In this document: one piece after another, positions 9,607 to 19,395 of the stretch
How positions within the stretch are numbered: the stretch's first letter is position 1
Layout of the letters: each line of letters begins with the position of its first letter
NCBI GenBank assembly: GCA_016713535.1
Contig: JADJOY010000007.1
Coordinates: 62,001 to 126,000 of the forward strand
From: JADJOY01 sp016713535 [NCBI: Deltaproteobacteria bacterium]
GTDB taxonomy: Bacteria > JADJOY01
DNA length: 64,000 nt
Reading direction: 5' to 3'
Program-made: the position numbers and the translations under genes
Notes under the pieces: generated by a model
The model's input: only the letters and a program-made list of their open reading frames with translations
Databases searched by the model: none
What the model was told of the DNA's origin: nothing

Positions 9607-12591
9607 CTACGCGACGCTGCGGCTCGCCGCGGCGGCGGCCTTGCCTTCGAGGCGCTTGCGCAACGCGAGCACCGCCGAGTTGCGCAGCCGGTTCATGTAG
9701 CCGAGCCGATGGTCGACGCCGCTCCCCGCCGCGCCCTCCTCGACCGCCGCGCCGTCGACGTAGAAGATCCCACACGGGACCCCGTCCACCACCACCGGAT
9801 AGAGCGCGAACGCCGCTGCCCGATACGGACGGTACCAACCGGGGAGCTTCGAGGCGACCTCCCGCAGGTCGCTGTCTCCGACCACCAGGTCCTGCCCCTG
9901 GAGGAGCGTTCGCACGAAGAGATCTCCCTCGGCGTCGCCGAGCGTGAAGTGGACGTTGCCGACCGCCGATGGCAGCCGCTTGCCGAGGGCGTGGGTGATC
10001 GTCGCCTCGCGGGTCAGCGGATCGACGCCCGCGAAGAAGACGTTCTCGAACTCGAAGCCCGTGAACGCGGTCTCGAGGATGATCTCGACCACCTCCTCGA
10101 CCTCGAAGTCGCGCGACAGGAGCAGCGAGATCTCGTGGAGCCGCTCGAGCAGGATGCGCACGCGATCGGCGGCCCCGGGAACTGGCGTGAGCGTCTCTTC
10201 GGTCGGGTCCGCCGCGCCCGCGTGCTTGCCCGCCGCTCGCGTCGCCTCCACGGGCTGCTCCCGTCCCAGGAATCCGCGCGCAGCCACCAGCGGCGAGGTC
10301 GGCGACAGCGGCAGGCGAGCGGCGCGCGCCGTCGACTCCACCTGTTTCACCGCGCCGTCGACGAGCGCCGTCACCGACTTCTCGTCGAGCCGGGCGGTGT
10401 GGCCGAAGCGGCCCGCGAGCGCCGCCACCTTCGCGGCGCGCTCGGCGCCTTCGCTCGAGGTCAAGGCCGACACCACCTCGCGGCTCAGGCACGCGAGCTG
10501 GCGGACGTGCTCGGCGGTGGTGCGCGGTCGCGCCACGGTCCCCGGCGGCAGCGTGGCCATGCTGTCCGCGACCGTCGCCGGGAACCCCCAGGTCTCGGCC
10601 ACCAACCGGCCGAGCGTCGCGAGCGGCACGCCGAGGAGGTGCTCCGCGGCGGTGTCGACCGAGGTGCCGCTCGCTCCGGCGACGCGCTTCGCCTCGCGCC
10701 ACTCGTCCGGGAAGTAGAAGGCCGCGAGATAGCGGCCGAGGTCGCCGAACAGGCCGCACAGGTATGCCTGCTCGCCGATGGTGCGGCCGCCGATGCGCTC
10801 ACCCAGCTCGCGCGCCATGTTCGCGGCGAGCAGCGAGCCGACGACGATCTCCGCGAGCTCGGGCGCCGAGCCCTCGCGGCGGGTGCGATTGACCAGCAAC
10901 AAGGTCAGCGCGGCGTCGCGGACGGCGTCGAAGCCGAGCAGCACGATGGCGTGCGAGATCGTCGAGATCGTGCCGGCCGCCGGCCCGTGGTAGGTCGAGT
11001 TGACCAGGCGCAGCAGCTTGGAGGCGAGCGCCACGTCGCGGAGGATCACGCTCGCGAGCTCGGCCGCCGAGGTGTTCTCACGGCCGGCCTGCACGTTGAT
11101 CTCGCCGATGAGCTGGGCGAGCGCCGGAAAGTCGGGGTTGGCGCGCATCCGCTCGAAGAGCCGCTCCACCGCCTCGGGCGGTGAGGCCGGCGCGGCCGTG
11201 GCGGTGGCCTTCGCCGGCTCACGCTCGGGCGTGGACGTGGCGGCGGCGCCGGCCGTGAGTGAAGGCGACGAGTCGACCGGCCCCGTCCCCTCTCGCGCGG
11301 CCTCCGCGGGCACCTGGGTGATCGCCGTGACCGGCACCGGACGCGTGCTCGGCTTGCGCTCGCGCACCGCGGCCGGGGGGCTCGGCGCCGGGGGCGCGAT
11401 CGGCGCTGGCGTCACCAGCGGCGGCGGGGGCGGACCGACGCGCGGTGCCGGTACGTCTTTCGGCACGACGAGCTGACCCGTCTTGTGCTCCTTCTTGGCG
11501 GGCGGCGGGTCGGTGAGCACCAGCGTCGCCGCGGGTGCGTCCGGGACCGGGCCCGAAGACGGCGAGATCTGCGACGCCTCGGGTGCCGCGCTCACGGCGG
11601 GCCGGCTCGACGGCGTGGCCACGGCAGCCCGCAGCAGTCCTTCGAGGCGCTCGGCGACCTCGCGCATCGACGACGGCCGCTGTTCCGGGTCCTTCTCCAG
11701 CATCCTCAGTGTCAGGGACTCGAGCCCGAACGGCGCGTCCCAGTCCGGCCGCAGCCGGCTCGGGCGGAGCGGCTCCTCCATCAAGTGCTGGGTGAGCAAG
11801 CGCGCGACCGTCTTGCCGGCGAACGGCGGGCGGCCCGCGAGCGCCTCGTAGAGCATGACGCCGAGGGCGTAGATGTCGACGCGGTGGTCGATCACCTCGC
11901 CGCGGATCGACTCCGGCGCCAGGAACTGCGGCGTGCCGAGGAGAGCACCCGAGCGGGTGATCTGCTCGCTGCCGTCGGCGAGCTCGAGGAGCTTGGCGAC
12001 GCCGAAGTCGAGCACCTTCACCTGGTCGCGCTCGGGGCCGCGGTCGAACACCATCACGTTGCCCGGCTTGAGGTCGCGGTGGACCACGCCGTGAGCGTGG
12101 GCGTCGTCGAGCGAGCGGGCGATCTGCGCCATGATCGCGGCGGTACGCCGCCACGCCAGCGGCCGCTCCTCGTGCATCACCTCGCGAAGGTCGCGGCCAT
12201 CGACGTACTCCATCGCGATGTAGAGGGTGCCGGTCTCGGTCTCGCCGAAATCGTAGAGCGTGACCGTGTTGGGGTGGTTGAGGCGGCTCGCGGCGGCGGC
12301 TTCGTTCACGAACCGCGCCTTGAGCGACGCGTCGGGTGCCAGGTGCGAGTGCAGCACCTTGAGCGCGACTCGCCGATGGATGGGCTGCTGCTCGGCCCGG
12401 TAGACGACCCCCATCCCGCCCTCGCCGAGGCGCTCCTCGACCCGGAAACGATTGCCGACCACCTGGCCGATCAACGGGTCGGTTCCTGCCCACTCGTCGA
12501 GGGTGCTCGCCGGGGTGCCGCAGTGCGGGCAGGTGTCGTGGCCGGCGGCCCAGGCGCTCGTGCAGCGCGTACAGCCCGTTCTGGTTCGCAC
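9607..12591 (-). CDS. Zinc-ribbon Ser/Thr kinase fused to HDOD and GAF domains
   Basis: About 994 residues from GTG 12591, preceded by GGGGAGAG. Residues 7-24 form a four-Cys zinc ribbon (CTRC, then CPHC). Residues 48-310 are a Hanks kinase: GEGGMGVVY, ALKVL, HRDLKPGNVMV, DFGVAKL, GTPQFLAPE. A Pro-rich linker of about 150 residues follows. Residues 475-690 are an HDOD domain (FERMRANPDFPALAQLIGEI, LASKLLRLVNSTYHG), a fold found in non-catalytic bacterial regulators. Residues 810-970 are GAF-like (LHEISLLLSRDFEVEEVVEIIL, VVVDGVPCGIFYVDG). Kinases that end in HDOD-GAF modules are a myxobacterial style; the stimulus and substrate are unknown. The gene lies divergent from the exported 241-residue proteins and converges on repeat array A. 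Confidence 0.9.
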   Translation of the reverse strand: MRTRTGCTRCTSAWAAGHDTCPHCGTPASTLDEWAGTDPLIGQVVGNRFRVEERLGEGGMGVVYRAEQQPIHRRVALKVLHSHLAPDASLKARFVNEAAAASRLNHPNTVTLYDFGETETGTLYIAMEYVDGRDLREVMHEERPLAWRRTAAIMAQIARSLDDAHAHGVVHRDLKPGNVMVFDRGPERDQVKVLDFGVAKLLELADGSEQITRSGALLGTPQFLAPESIRGEVIDHRVDIYALGVMLYEALAGRPPFAGKTVARLLTQHLMEEPLRPSRLRPDWDAPFGLESLTLRMLEKDPEQRPSSMREVAERLEGLLRAAVATPSSRPAVSAAPEASQISPSSGPVPDAPAATLVLTDPPPAKKEHKTGQLVVPKDVPAPRVGPPPPPLVTPAPIAPPAPSPPAAVRERKPSTRPVPVTAITQVPAEAAREGTGPVDSSPSLTAGAAATSTPEREPAKATATAAPASPPEAVERLFERMRANPDFPALAQLIGEINVQAGRENTSAAELASVILRDVALASKLLRLVNSTYHGPAAGTISTISHAIVLLGFDAVRDAALTLLLVNRTRREGSAPELAEIVVGSLLAANMARELGERIGGRTIGEQAYLCGLFGDLGRYLAAFYFPDEWREAKRVAGASGTSVDTAAEHLLGVPLATLGRLVAETWGFPATVADSMATLPPGTVARPRTTAEHVRQLACLSREVVSALTSSEGAERAAKVAALAGRFGHTARLDEKSVTALVDGAVKQVESTARAARLPLSPTSPLVAARGFLGREQPVEATRAAGKHAGAADPTEETLTPVPGAADRVRILLERLHEISLLLSRDFEVEEVVEIILETAFTGFEFENVFFAGVDPLTREATITHALGKRLPSAVGNVHFTLGDAEGDLFVRTLLQGQDLVVGDSDLREVASKLPGWYRPYRAAAFALYPVVVDGVPCGIFYVDGAAVEEGAAGSGVDHRLGYMNRLRNSAVLALRKRLEGKAAAAASRSVA

Positions 12592-12891
12592 GATCGCTCT
12601 CCCCGCGCTGGCCGATCTCCCCGAAGTCGTCGCTGGATTCGGGATCGAGCACCCGGTAGGTCCGGTGTCGCTGCCGCGGGAGTGCAAGCGCCGCGCCCGG
12701 AAGGGCTGGCACTCGACCTCGGGTGCACGCGGCGCGGGCAGCGCCCGCTGGACTCGAGGTTGCACCGGGCTCGGCGGCCACCCTTGGCCCACCGGGACGC
12801 CACGCGTACGATCGAGGACGGCCGTCGGCAGGTCCTTACGCAACAGTCCGGAGCGGAGGGTGCGATTCCGCGCCGCTTCGCTGGAGAGACC
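12592..12891. other. Divergent intergenic region upstream of kinase-HDOD and exported paralogue genes
   Basis: Exactly 300 bases between the two start codons. It must carry both promoters, but no clear boxes or palindromic operators were recognised in this GC-rich stretch, and it contains none of the window's hairpin repeats. Confidence 0.4.
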
Positions 12892-13617
12892 ATGAACGAA
12901 CGCGCCCGTCGCCCGCTTCGGCTCCCCCCCGCTCTCGTCGCCACCGGTCTGCTCGCCGCGCTCGTGGTGGTCCCGAGCCACGACGCCCGCTCCGCGACGC
13001 GCTTGCCGGTGATCCGGGAGGACTTCGAGAGCTCCCAGGTCGGGCCGTGGAACCCGCCGAGCGGCGTGCTCACCCGCGGCCAGCTCTACATCGAGGCGCC
13101 CGAGGTCGCGGGCGGAACCCGCACCAAGGCGCTCGCGACCCGCGGGCTCCTCAAGGGCGAGCGCTTCGTGCTCGCGCCGGTGGTGAACGGCGACCTCACC
13201 TACGACGTCGACATCCAGCGCCTCGCGCAGGTGCTCGACACCAACCTCATGTGGCACGTGAACGTCGACCCGAAGACCGGCGCGCAGCGCTACTACCAGG
13301 CCTCGATCGGCTACGGGCACAAGGGTCTCGATCGCACCGTGTGCCGCATCCAGCTCATCGAGGAGGACCCGACGCTGCCGCGTGGCTTCACCGCGCTCAC
13401 CCTCGGCGAGGCCGACGGGCCGATCATCAAGCGCGACGAGTGGCACCACGTGCAGGTCAAGGTCGATCACCTCGGCGACGACGTGCACATCCTCAGCATC
13501 GACGGCGCGGAAGTGCTGCGCGTCGAGGATCACCGGCTTCGCAAGGGGCGCATCGGCGGGCGCGTCGGTGGCGACATGAGCCACTGGGACAACATCGAGG
13601 TGACCGACGACCCGTGA
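12892..13617 (+). CDS. Exported LamG/DUF1080-like beta-sandwich protein, copy 1
   Basis: 241 residues from ATG 12892 with GGAGAGACC upstream. The N-terminal basic and hydrophobic segment (ALVATGLLAALVVVPSHDARS) is a signal peptide. The mature part starts with an IREDFESSQVGPW motif and ends DMSHWDNIEVTDDP, the pattern of concanavalin-like beta-sandwich domains that often bind glycans or sit in secreted enzymes. No catalytic residues were identified. It is a tandem paralogue of the next gene, with matching blocks such as LMWHVNVDPKTGAQRYYQA versus LMWNVEVDPATGAQRYYQA, and identical overall length. The glycosyltransferase cluster directly follows the pair, which could hint at a surface-glycan role. 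Confidence 0.7.
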   Translation: MNERARRPLRLPPALVATGLLAALVVVPSHDARSATRLPVIREDFESSQVGPWNPPSGVLTRGQLYIEAPEVAGGTRTKALATRGLLKGERFVLAPVVNGDLTYDVDIQRLAQVLDTNLMWHVNVDPKTGAQRYYQASIGYGHKGLDRTVCRIQLIEEDPTLPRGFTALTLGEADGPIIKRDEWHHVQVKVDHLGDDVHILSIDGAEVLRVEDHRLRKGRIGGRVGGDMSHWDNIEVTDDP

Positions 13618-13823
13618 CGATGCTTTCCGCGAGCCACCCGTGGTGATCCCGGAAGTTGCTCGGGCGCGCCGGCTCGCAGCGCGCGGCGATTCGGAAATGC
13701 CTGTATTTCTGAGCCACGACCGCCCGAGGCTGGGCGCGGCACGGGCCGTGCACCTCGCTCCCCTCGAACCATCCACGACTCGCCGCGGTGCGCGGCGAGT
13801 GATTCGAGCGGGGGAGCGTCACC

Positions 13824-14549
13824 ATGAGACGTCGGGCCACGGGTGTGTCCAGCATTCGCTTCGCGGGCGTGATCGCGGCGATCGTGATGATCGCGGCGCC
13901 GCTCGGTGCGCGCGCGCATTCCTCGGTCTTCCACGAGGACTTCTCGGATCTGCGCTCCGGCGACTGGCTCGTACCACCGGGCCAGGACTGGATCTTGCGC
14001 GCGGCGATGCTCATCGCGAGCATCCCTCAGCCCGACGGCACCGTCGGCGCCGTGCTCACGACCCGCGGGCTCTTCGGCGGCGAGCGGGTGCTCTTTCCGG
14101 CGCTCATCGAGACCTCGCCGGCGGCGTTCCGCTTCGACGTCGACTTCCAGCGCTTCGCGGCGATCATCGACAGCGCCCTCATGTGGAACGTCGAGGTCGA
14201 TCCCGCGACCGGCGCGCAGCGCTACTACCAGGCCGTGATCCTGCACGGCGCCAAGCCCGGCGTGTCGCCGACGCTGCGCATCCAGTACGTCGAGGAATCC
14301 GAGCGCTTCGAGCGCGGCTTCTCGGTGGTGACGCTCGCCGAGACCCACGGCCCCACGATCACGCCCGACGGCTGGCACCACTGGCAGGTGCGCAGCGAAG
14401 GAGCGGGCCACGACGAGTTCGTGGTCAACCTCGACGGCGTCGACCTGCTCTCGGCGCGAGATCGGCGCTTGCGGGGGGGTCGCTTCGGCGTGCGCGTGGG
14501 CCTCGATCTGACGCGCTGGGACAACGTCGACATCACCACCGCGCCGTGA
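13824..14549 (+). CDS. Exported LamG/DUF1080-like beta-sandwich protein, copy 2
   Basis: 241 residues from ATG 13824, preceded by GGGGGAGCGTCACC. The signal peptide is VIAAIVMIAAPLGARA. The mature part begins FHEDFSDLRSGDW and ends LTRWDNVDITTAP, parallel to copy 1. Cores match (VLTTRGLFGGER, LMWNVEVDPATGAQRYYQA, DGWHHWQV) but surface blocks have diverged, so the duplication is old. The next gene, a glycosyltransferase, starts 13 bases after the stop, so the two are probably co-transcribed. No enzyme active site is evident. Confidence 0.7.
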   Translation: MRRRATGVSSIRFAGVIAAIVMIAAPLGARAHSSVFHEDFSDLRSGDWLVPPGQDWILRAAMLIASIPQPDGTVGAVLTTRGLFGGERVLFPALIETSPAAFRFDVDFQRFAAIIDSALMWNVEVDPATGAQRYYQAVILHGAKPGVSPTLRIQYVEESERFERGFSVVTLAETHGPTITPDGWHHWQVRSEGAGHDEFVVNLDGVDLLSARDRRLRGGRFGVRVGLDLTRWDNVDITTAP

Positions 14550-14562
14550 GCGGGGATCACCC

Positions 14563-15846
14563 GTGACGGCCCGGCGGTTCAGGAGCGACGGACCGCGCCG
14601 CGACCGGATGCGACGGGGGGCACCTCGCGGCGCCCGCAAGCTGGCGCGGCTCGCGCGCACCGCGGCCCTCGACGTGGCGGCGATCGCGGGACGCCTGAGC
14701 GCGGGACGCGAGGCGCGGGGCGGGACGGTGGACGCGCGCGCCACGATCTCCCTCGAGGCGGCGTGCTTCACGCGCCCGCCGAGCGGCGTGGCCCGCTACG
14801 TCGCGGCCCTCGCGCGCCACCTCCCCGCGGTGCTGCCCGAGCACACGATCGAGCTGCGCGGCGCGGGCGGCACCGACCTGCGCGGCGCGGCTCGCGACGC
14901 ACGCGCGGTGACCGCGCCCGGCACCGCGCTTCACCACGTCACCTGGCAGGACTTCGCCGGCCATCACAACTGGCCGCTCGGCTGGGCACCTCGTTCGGTG
15001 CTGACCGTCCACGACCTCATCAACCTCGAGCACCCCGACTACCACCCCGGGTGGGAGCGCTGGTGGTACGGGCGCACCTTGCTCGCGGCGTGCCGCGACG
15101 CGCAGCGCGTGATCGTGCCGAGCCGCGCCACCGCCGCGGCGCTGACGCGCTTCGCCGGCGCCGAGCTGCCCCACCTGCGTGTGGTGCCACACGGCGTCGA
15201 GCCGGGCTTCGGCGACGACGTGCCCGCGAGCGGCGACGCCGCGGCGCTCGAGCGCCTCGGCATCCACGGCGAGCTCCTGTTGTGCGTCAGCACGCTCTAC
15301 GCCCACAAGGGGCTGACGACCCTCCTCGACGCCTACGCGTCGCTGCGCGAGCGGCGCGCGGCGGCGCTGCTCGCCACGCCGCCGCTGGTGCTCGCGGGGG
15401 AACCGCTCTGGGAGCCGACGGTGCGCGCGGTGCACGCGCGGGCGAGCGAGCCGGGGCTCACGGGCCACGTGAAGGTGGTCGGGCACGTCGGCGAGGACAC
15501 GCTCGTGGCGCTCTACCGGCGCGCGCGGGTGCTGGTCTTCGCCTCCACCGCCGAGGGCTTCGGGCTGCCGGTCCTCGAGGCGATGGCGCTCGGCACTCCG
15601 GTGGTGTGCTCGGATGCGGCGTCGCTGCCCGAGGTCGCGGGCGACGCTGCGCTGCTCGTGCCCTGCGGCGACGCCGAGGCCCTCGCCGCGGCGATCGGGC
15701 GGGTCCTCGGATCCGCGCGCCTCGCGAGCTCGCTCGCCGAGCGCGGACGCGAGCGCGCGCGCACCCTCACCTGGAGCGCGTGCGCCCGCGCCACCGCGGC
15801 GGTCTACGGCGAGCTGCTCGCGGAGCCGCTCCCGGAGGTCGCGTGA
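14563..15846 (+). CDS. GT4-family glycosyltransferase
   Basis: 427 residues from GTG 14563; the first 60 or so residues are Arg/Ala-rich and a later start is possible. It transfers a sugar from a nucleotide-sugar to a glycan or lipid acceptor at the cytoplasmic face. Typical GT-B features: N-terminal acceptor motif PPSGVARYVAALARHLP, SVLTVHDLINLEHPDYHP, VVPHGVEPGF, and donor-site block VLVFASTAEGFGLPVLEAMALGTPVVCSDAASLPEVAGDAALLVP with the E-x7-E motif. The stop codon overlaps the start of the next glycosyltransferase by a GTGA tetranucleotide, so translation is probably coupled. Donor and acceptor cannot be deduced. Confidence 0.9.
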   Translation: MTARRFRSDGPRRDRMRRGAPRGARKLARLARTAALDVAAIAGRLSAGREARGGTVDARATISLEAACFTRPPSGVARYVAALARHLPAVLPEHTIELRGAGGTDLRGAARDARAVTAPGTALHHVTWQDFAGHHNWPLGWAPRSVLTVHDLINLEHPDYHPGWERWWYGRTLLAACRDAQRVIVPSRATAAALTRFAGAELPHLRVVPHGVEPGFGDDVPASGDAAALERLGIHGELLLCVSTLYAHKGLTTLLDAYASLRERRAAALLATPPLVLAGEPLWEPTVRAVHARASEPGLTGHVKVVGHVGEDTLVALYRRARVLVFASTAEGFGLPVLEAMALGTPVVCSDAASLPEVAGDAALLVPCGDAEALAAAIGRVLGSARLASSLAERGRERARTLTWSACARATAAVYGELLAEPLPEVA

Positions 15847-17012
15847 GGATCGGGATCGCGGCGGTGCTCGGCACGTGTGGCGGACCGCGGACCTACGCGC
15901 GGGCGCTGGTCGAGGCCCTCGCGCGCTCCGACGCCGTCCACGAGTACTGGGTGCTCACCGACTGCCCCGCCGCCGTGCCGCGCGCGCCGCAGGTCCACGC
16001 GGTCCACGTCCCGCTCGCCAGCCGCTACGCACAGCCGTGGTGGGACCACGTGGGCGTGCCGGGCGCGGTGCGATCGCTCGGCCTCGAGCTGCTCCACCAC
16101 ACCAAGGCCGCGCTGCCGCTCGGCCTGCGCGTGCCGAGCGTGGTCTCGGTCTACGACGCCGCGCCGTTCTCCACGCGCGCACCTTCACCCGGCTCCAGGC
16201 GCTCCACCACCGCGAGCACATCCGCCACGCGGCGCGGCGCGCCGGCCGCATCGTGACCGTCAGCGAAGAGGCGCGCGACGAGCTGGCGCAAGCGCTCGCC
16301 GTGGACCGCGAGCGGATCGCCGTGGTGCCGCCCGGCTCGGCGAGAGCGCGGCACCGGCGGTCGGGGTGCGGCCCGCAGCGATGGACGACGCCGCGAAGCC
16401 CGAGTCAGCGGCGGCGCGGCGGGTGCTCACGCGCCACCGCATCACCCGGCCGTACGTGCTGGCCCTCGGCACGGTCCAGCCCCGCAAGGACCTGCGGACC
16501 GTGGTCGAGGCGTTCGCGCGCTTCCGGGCGCGCACCGGCGCGCGTCACCAGCCCGTCATCGCAGGGCGAGACGGCTGGCGCGATGGCTTGCGCGACGGCG
16601 ACCTCGGCGGGCACGGCGAGCGCTGCGCGGCGCTCGGCGACGCCGCCTCGGCGATCGTTCGCACCGGCGTCCTCGCGGACGCCGAGGTCCAGGCGCTGAT
16701 CCGCCACGCCCAGCTCGCCGTGAACGCCTCGCTGTACGAGGGCTTCGGGCTCGCGGTGCTGGAGGCGATGGCGCACGGCGTGCCGCTGGTCTCGACCGCG
16801 GTACCGGCGCTCCGCGGCGCTCAGGATGGCGCCTACCTGCGGATCGGCGCGGGCGACGTGGGCGGGCTCTCGTGCGGGCTCGAGCGGCTCGCGCGTGAGC
16901 CCGAGCTGTGCCAGACCCTCGCCGCGCGCGGCCGCGCCCACGCGGCGCGGTTCTCGTGGACGACACCGCGCGCGCCACGCTCGCGGTCTACGGCGAGGTG
17001 CTGCGTGGGTGA
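15843..17012 (+). CDS. GT4-family glycosyltransferase, frame broken three times
   Basis: Starts at GTG 15843, inside the GTGA overlap with the previous gene. Restored protein is about 390 residues: VRIGIAAVLGTCGGPRTYARALVEAL, SVVSVYDAAPF, GRIVTVSEEARDELAQAL, VLALGTVQPRKDLRTVVEAF, and donor block AQLAVNASLYEGFGLAVLEAMAHGVPLVSTAVPAL. The frame changes near 16,168 (needs one C to give FLHARTFTRLQ), near 16,338 (needs one base to give GSAESAAPAVGV) and near 16,963 (needs one G to give FSWDDTARATLAVYGEVLRG before the TGA at 17,010). Each break is one missing base in a G/C stretch, and conservation continues across it. I therefore treat it as an intact gene with sequence errors, though real decay cannot be excluded. 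The next gene starts eight bases before this stop. Confidence 0.8.
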
Positions 17013-19395
17013 GCCGGGCGACGCGGCGGCACCCGACTTGATCGCGGTGGTGGCGAGCGTCGTGCCGGCCGAGCACCTCGCGCGCTGCTTGCGCTCGATC
17101 GGGAGCGAGGGGCTGCGCACCATCGTCGTCGACGACGGCTCGCGAGACGCGCTCGTGAGCGCGATCGCCGCGGCTCACGGGTTCGCCGACGTGGTTCGCC
17201 GCGAGCGCAACCGCGGCTTCGCGCGCGCGGCCAACGCGGGGATCGCACGCGCGGCGACCGCGGCGCGTCGCCGCGACGCCTGGGTGCTGCTGCTCAACGA
17301 CGACGCGACCCTCGTCCCTGGGTTCGTCGAGGCGGTCCGGCCGCACCTGAATGCGGCCGGGCCGGTCGCGATGCTGGGCGCGCTGAGGCTCCGGGCGGCC
17401 GAGCCGGCGCGGATCGACTCCGCCGGGATCGAGCTCTTGGGCGACGGCGGCGCCCGCGACTGGCTGGGCGGGAGGCCGCTCGCGCTCGCGCCGGCCGAGC
17501 CCACGGAGATCCTCGGGCCGAGCGGTGGCGCCGCGCTCTACCGCCTCGACCTCCTCGCGCGGCTCGGCGGCTTCGAGGAGAGCTACGGCTGCTACTTCGA
17601 GGACGTCGACCTGGCGCTACGCGCGCGGGCGCTCGGTGCGCGGGCGATGCTGGTGCCCGCGGCGCGCGTGCTCCACGAGGGCGGCGCGACCACGCGGCGG
17701 CGCCCGTACCGGCGCCTCGTGTACCTCGAGCGGAACCGGGTGCGGACGGTGCTGCGTCACCAGCCCGCGCGGGCAGCACGAGTGACGCTCGCGACGGCGC
17801 TGCTCGATGCGGTCCGACGTTCAGCCGGAAGCGAGCGACGGACCGCCGCACTGGGCGCGTCGCACCCCTCGGACCTGGAGCGCGCCCGCTTCGTCGGGCG
17901 CCAGGGATCGATCGGATCCCCGGTCGCCGACGGAGCGCCGACGCTCCTGGCGCGGTCGGGCGCGCGGTCGGGCCTCCCACGGCCACTCGCGGCCCTCGCC
18001 CACGTCGAGGGCTGGGCCCGCGCGATGGCGAGCGCGCCGCGCGACCTCCGCTTCGAGCGCGGCCGACGCGGCGGCGCGACGCGGCCGCGCGTGGTGGTCG
18101 TGGTGGAGCCCGGATCCGTGGAGGCGAGCGGCGTCGGACGCACGGCGCGACTCATGGCGCGGGCGCTCGCCGCCGCTCACGCCGGCGACCTCGAGATCGT
18201 GCTCGCGGGCCCGGGTGCCGCGCCCGCGTGGGCCGATGGGCTGCCGTGGCTCGCCCTGCCTGCGGTGCCGCGGTTCCCCGGCGGCACCGCCCTCTGGCAC
18301 CTGCGTCTCGGCAGTTCTCTCGCCGAGAGCGGCGCCGCGCTGGTCCACGTGGTCTCGGGGTTCCCGGTGCCGCGACTGACGCGGCCCTACGTCGTCACGG
18401 TCCACGACCTCGACGTGCTCGAGCATCCCGCCCGCCACCCACGCGCGAAGGCGCTCCACTTCCAGTGGGGCGCGGCGAGGACCTCTTGCGGCGCGCGCGC
18501 GCTCCACGCCGTGAGCGAGGCGACCGCCGCGCGGGTACGGGCGCGGTTCCCGGCGCTCGGCGCGCGCGTCCGCGTGATTTCCAACGCGATCGACCCGCGC
18601 TTCGCGCCCACGCGCGATCCGGCGCGTGTCGCCGAGACGCGCGCCCGCCTTGGGCTGCCGCCGCGGTTCGTCCTCCACTTCGGCTCGCGCGGACCGCGGG
18701 TCCGAAGCGCGCTCGCGATCGACGCGATGCGCGCGGTGTGGGAACGCGGGTGCGAGGCGCCGCTGGTGGTGGCGGGCGGACTGGCGAGCGAGGCCTGCGC
18801 GCGCGCCCGGGCTGGTGATCGACTCGTTCGCCTCGGGCCCATCGCCGAGCGCGACCTGCCCGATCTGCTCGGTCTCGCCGAGCTCCTCGTCCACCCGGTG
18901 TGGGACGACGGCTTCGGCTACCCGCCCCTCGAAGCGCTCGCGTGCGGCACGCCTGTGGTGGTGTCGGACCTCGCCGTCACGCGCGAGGTGTTGTCCGCCT
19001 GCGCTGTGCGCGTCGCGGGAGACGATCCCGCGGAATGGGCGCGGGTCATCGAGCGCGCGCTCGACGATCCGGCGCGTCGCGCGCGGGTCGCCGCCGACGG
19101 ACCCGGCTTTGCGTCACGCTTCGCGACGGAGCGCCTCGCCAGCGACCTCCTCGCCCTCTACCGCGAAGCGCTCGGAGTGGCCGAGGGCGCGCTCGCCCCG
19201 GGCGAGCGCTTCGACGAGCGCGAGCCAGCGGGCGCCGATCCGCTCCACGCTCCAGCGCTCGCGGAAGGCGCGCGCTGCGCGCTCGCCGAGCCAGCGCCGC
19301 TTGAGTGGATCACGCGCGAGGGCGCGGATCGCGTCGGCGAGGGCGTGCGCGTCGGCCATCGGCACCAGCACGGCGCACGGATCGGCGCCCAGTAG
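17005..19395 (+). CDS. Bifunctional GT2-GT4 glycosyltransferase fusion
   Basis: About 796 residues from GTG 17005, which overlaps the previous stop. Residues 8-260 are GT2 (GT-A fold): IVVDDGSRDAL, RNRGFARAANAGI, DXD-type WVLLLNDDATLVPGF, GPSGGAALYRLDLLARLGGFEESYGCYFEDVDLALRAR, as in rhamnosyl-type transferases. After a basic linker, residues 370-725 are GT4 (GT-B fold): GVGRTARLMARAL, YVVTVHDLDVLEHPARHP, RVISNAIDPRFAP, LLVHPVWDDGFGYPPLEALACGTPVVVSDLAVTREV. Such fusions add two successive sugars in polysaccharide or LPS assembly. The GT4 domain naturally ends near LYREALGVA (about 19,180); the last 70 residues are low-complexity read-through that overlaps the convergent gene's 3' end by about 280 bases. 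Confidence 0.85.
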   Translation: MGEPGDAAAPDLIAVVASVVPAEHLARCLRSIGSEGLRTIVVDDGSRDALVSAIAAAHGFADVVRRERNRGFARAANAGIARAATAARRRDAWVLLLNDDATLVPGFVEAVRPHLNAAGPVAMLGALRLRAAEPARIDSAGIELLGDGGARDWLGGRPLALAPAEPTEILGPSGGAALYRLDLLARLGGFEESYGCYFEDVDLALRARALGARAMLVPAARVLHEGGATTRRRPYRRLVYLERNRVRTVLRHQPARAARVTLATALLDAVRRSAGSERRTAALGASHPSDLERARFVGRQGSIGSPVADGAPTLLARSGARSGLPRPLAALAHVEGWARAMASAPRDLRFERGRRGGATRPRVVVVVEPGSVEASGVGRTARLMARALAAAHAGDLEIVLAGPGAAPAWADGLPWLALPAVPRFPGGTALWHLRLGSSLAESGAALVHVVSGFPVPRLTRPYVVTVHDLDVLEHPARHPRAKALHFQWGAARTSCGARALHAVSEATAARVRARFPALGARVRVISNAIDPRFAPTRDPARVAETRARLGLPPRFVLHFGSRGPRVRSALAIDAMRAVWERGCEAPLVVAGGLASEACARARAGDRLVRLGPIAERDLPDLLGLAELLVHPVWDDGFGYPPLEALACGTPVVVSDLAVTREVLSACAVRVAGDDPAEWARVIERALDDPARRARVAADGPGFASRFATERLASDLLALYREALGVAEGALAPGERFDEREPAGADPLHAPALAEGARCALAEPAPLEWITREGADRVGEGVRVGHRHQHGARIGAQ

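Noticed and set aside
15843-17012. Programmed frameshifting in the glycosyltransferase gene
   Set aside because: Three breaks with no slippery heptamer or downstream pseudoknot seen; similar breaks occur in unrelated genes, so error is simpler.
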